NCBI GenBank assembly: GCA_014904845.1
Contig: MU119275.1
Location: forward strand, 124,001-188,000
From: Acephala macrosclerotiorum
Taxonomy: Eukaryota; Ascomycota; Leotiomycetes; Helotiales; Mollisiaceae
DNA length: 64,000 nt
Direction of reading: 5' to 3'
In this document: positions 63,701 to 64,000 of the stretch, in pieces
Numbering within the stretch: position 1 is the first letter of the stretch
How the letters are laid out: the number at the start of each line of letters is the position of its first letter
Translations under genes and position numbers: made by a program
Notes under the pieces: model-generated
The model's database searches: none
The model's input: the letters and a program-made list of their open reading frames with translations, nothing else
What the model was told of the DNA's origin: nothing

Positions 63701-64000
63701 AAAAATTATACGTAAATCAAATATTGATTAATATTAATATTATAAAATTTTGAATTTGAATTGAAAATTTACGATAAATTTTTAATAGAAAATTATTTAA
63801 ATATAAAATAAAAACAATAATTATAATAAAAATATATAAATTTTTTTTAATAATACAATTTACGAAGTATATTAAATATAATATAAAATTTTTAAATATT
63901 GAATTTAAGATTTTTAATATAAAAATAAAATTAAACGATAAAAAAATATTATTTTTAAAATAGTAATAAGTAGATTAAAAGAATATTTGAAAGTAATAAA
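60748..64000. other. AT-rich, RIP-like repeat DNA to the window end
   Basis: Ordinary composition ends at about 60.86 kb. From there the sequence is as AT-rich as the 33-58 kb block, with stops in all frames. No element boundary or protein recognised. Confidence 0.65.

Overview
The window looks like a chromosome piece from a filamentous ascomycete (Pezizomycotina). Genes carry short introns of about 45-110 nt with GT..AG ends and CTAAC-like branch points. Recognisable fungal orthologues are present: XMAP215/Stu2, nudF/LIS1 and Ntr1/TFIP11. About half of the window is extremely AT-rich DNA that looks like repeats wrecked by C-to-T mutation, as in repeat-induced point mutation (RIP). The species cannot be fixed from the sequence.

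Layout. 0.5-1.5 kb holds an unrecognised broken gene. 2.1-11.9 kb is a normal gene-rich stretch: stu2 (-) and nudF (+) are divergent, followed by ntr1 (+) and a DJ-1/Hsp31-type gene (+). 13.8-16.3 kb holds a decayed Ser/Thr-rich secreted-protein gene. 16.6-19.7 kb holds an F-box/Cys-rich gene (-) and a five-exon flavin-containing monooxygenase (+). From 20.2 to 30.2 kb nearly every gene is dead: a GFA-family gene, an acid-sphingomyelinase-like phosphodiesterase, a MYND zinc-finger gene, a Lys-rich gene of unknown type and a GH5 exo-beta-1,3-glucanase. The one intact gene there encodes a 571-aa protein with a T5orf172 (GIY-YIG-like) domain, and it lies between two related direct repeats.

From 30.3 kb on, transposable elements dominate. 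A 1447-bp element with 203-bp inverted repeats and TA target sites lies at 30278-31724. A long AT-rich block spans 33.4-58.0 kb. It contains a younger pogo/Tigger-like transposon (38581-40713, TA target site) and a 6306-bp LTR retrotransposon (45989-52294, two 208-bp LTRs, 5-bp ATTTT target duplication). A Tc1-like transposon follows at 59405-60747, and AT-rich DNA resumes to the end. The transposases are broken mostly by Trp or Gln codons turned into stops and by catalytic Asp-to-Asn changes, all explainable by C-to-T or G-to-A mutation.

The working genes do not form a pathway. stu2 and nudF both act on microtubule plus ends and share an 805-bp divergent promoter region. The main biological story is a border between active chromatin and a RIP-degraded, probably heterochromatic block, with gene death concentrated on the side next to the block.
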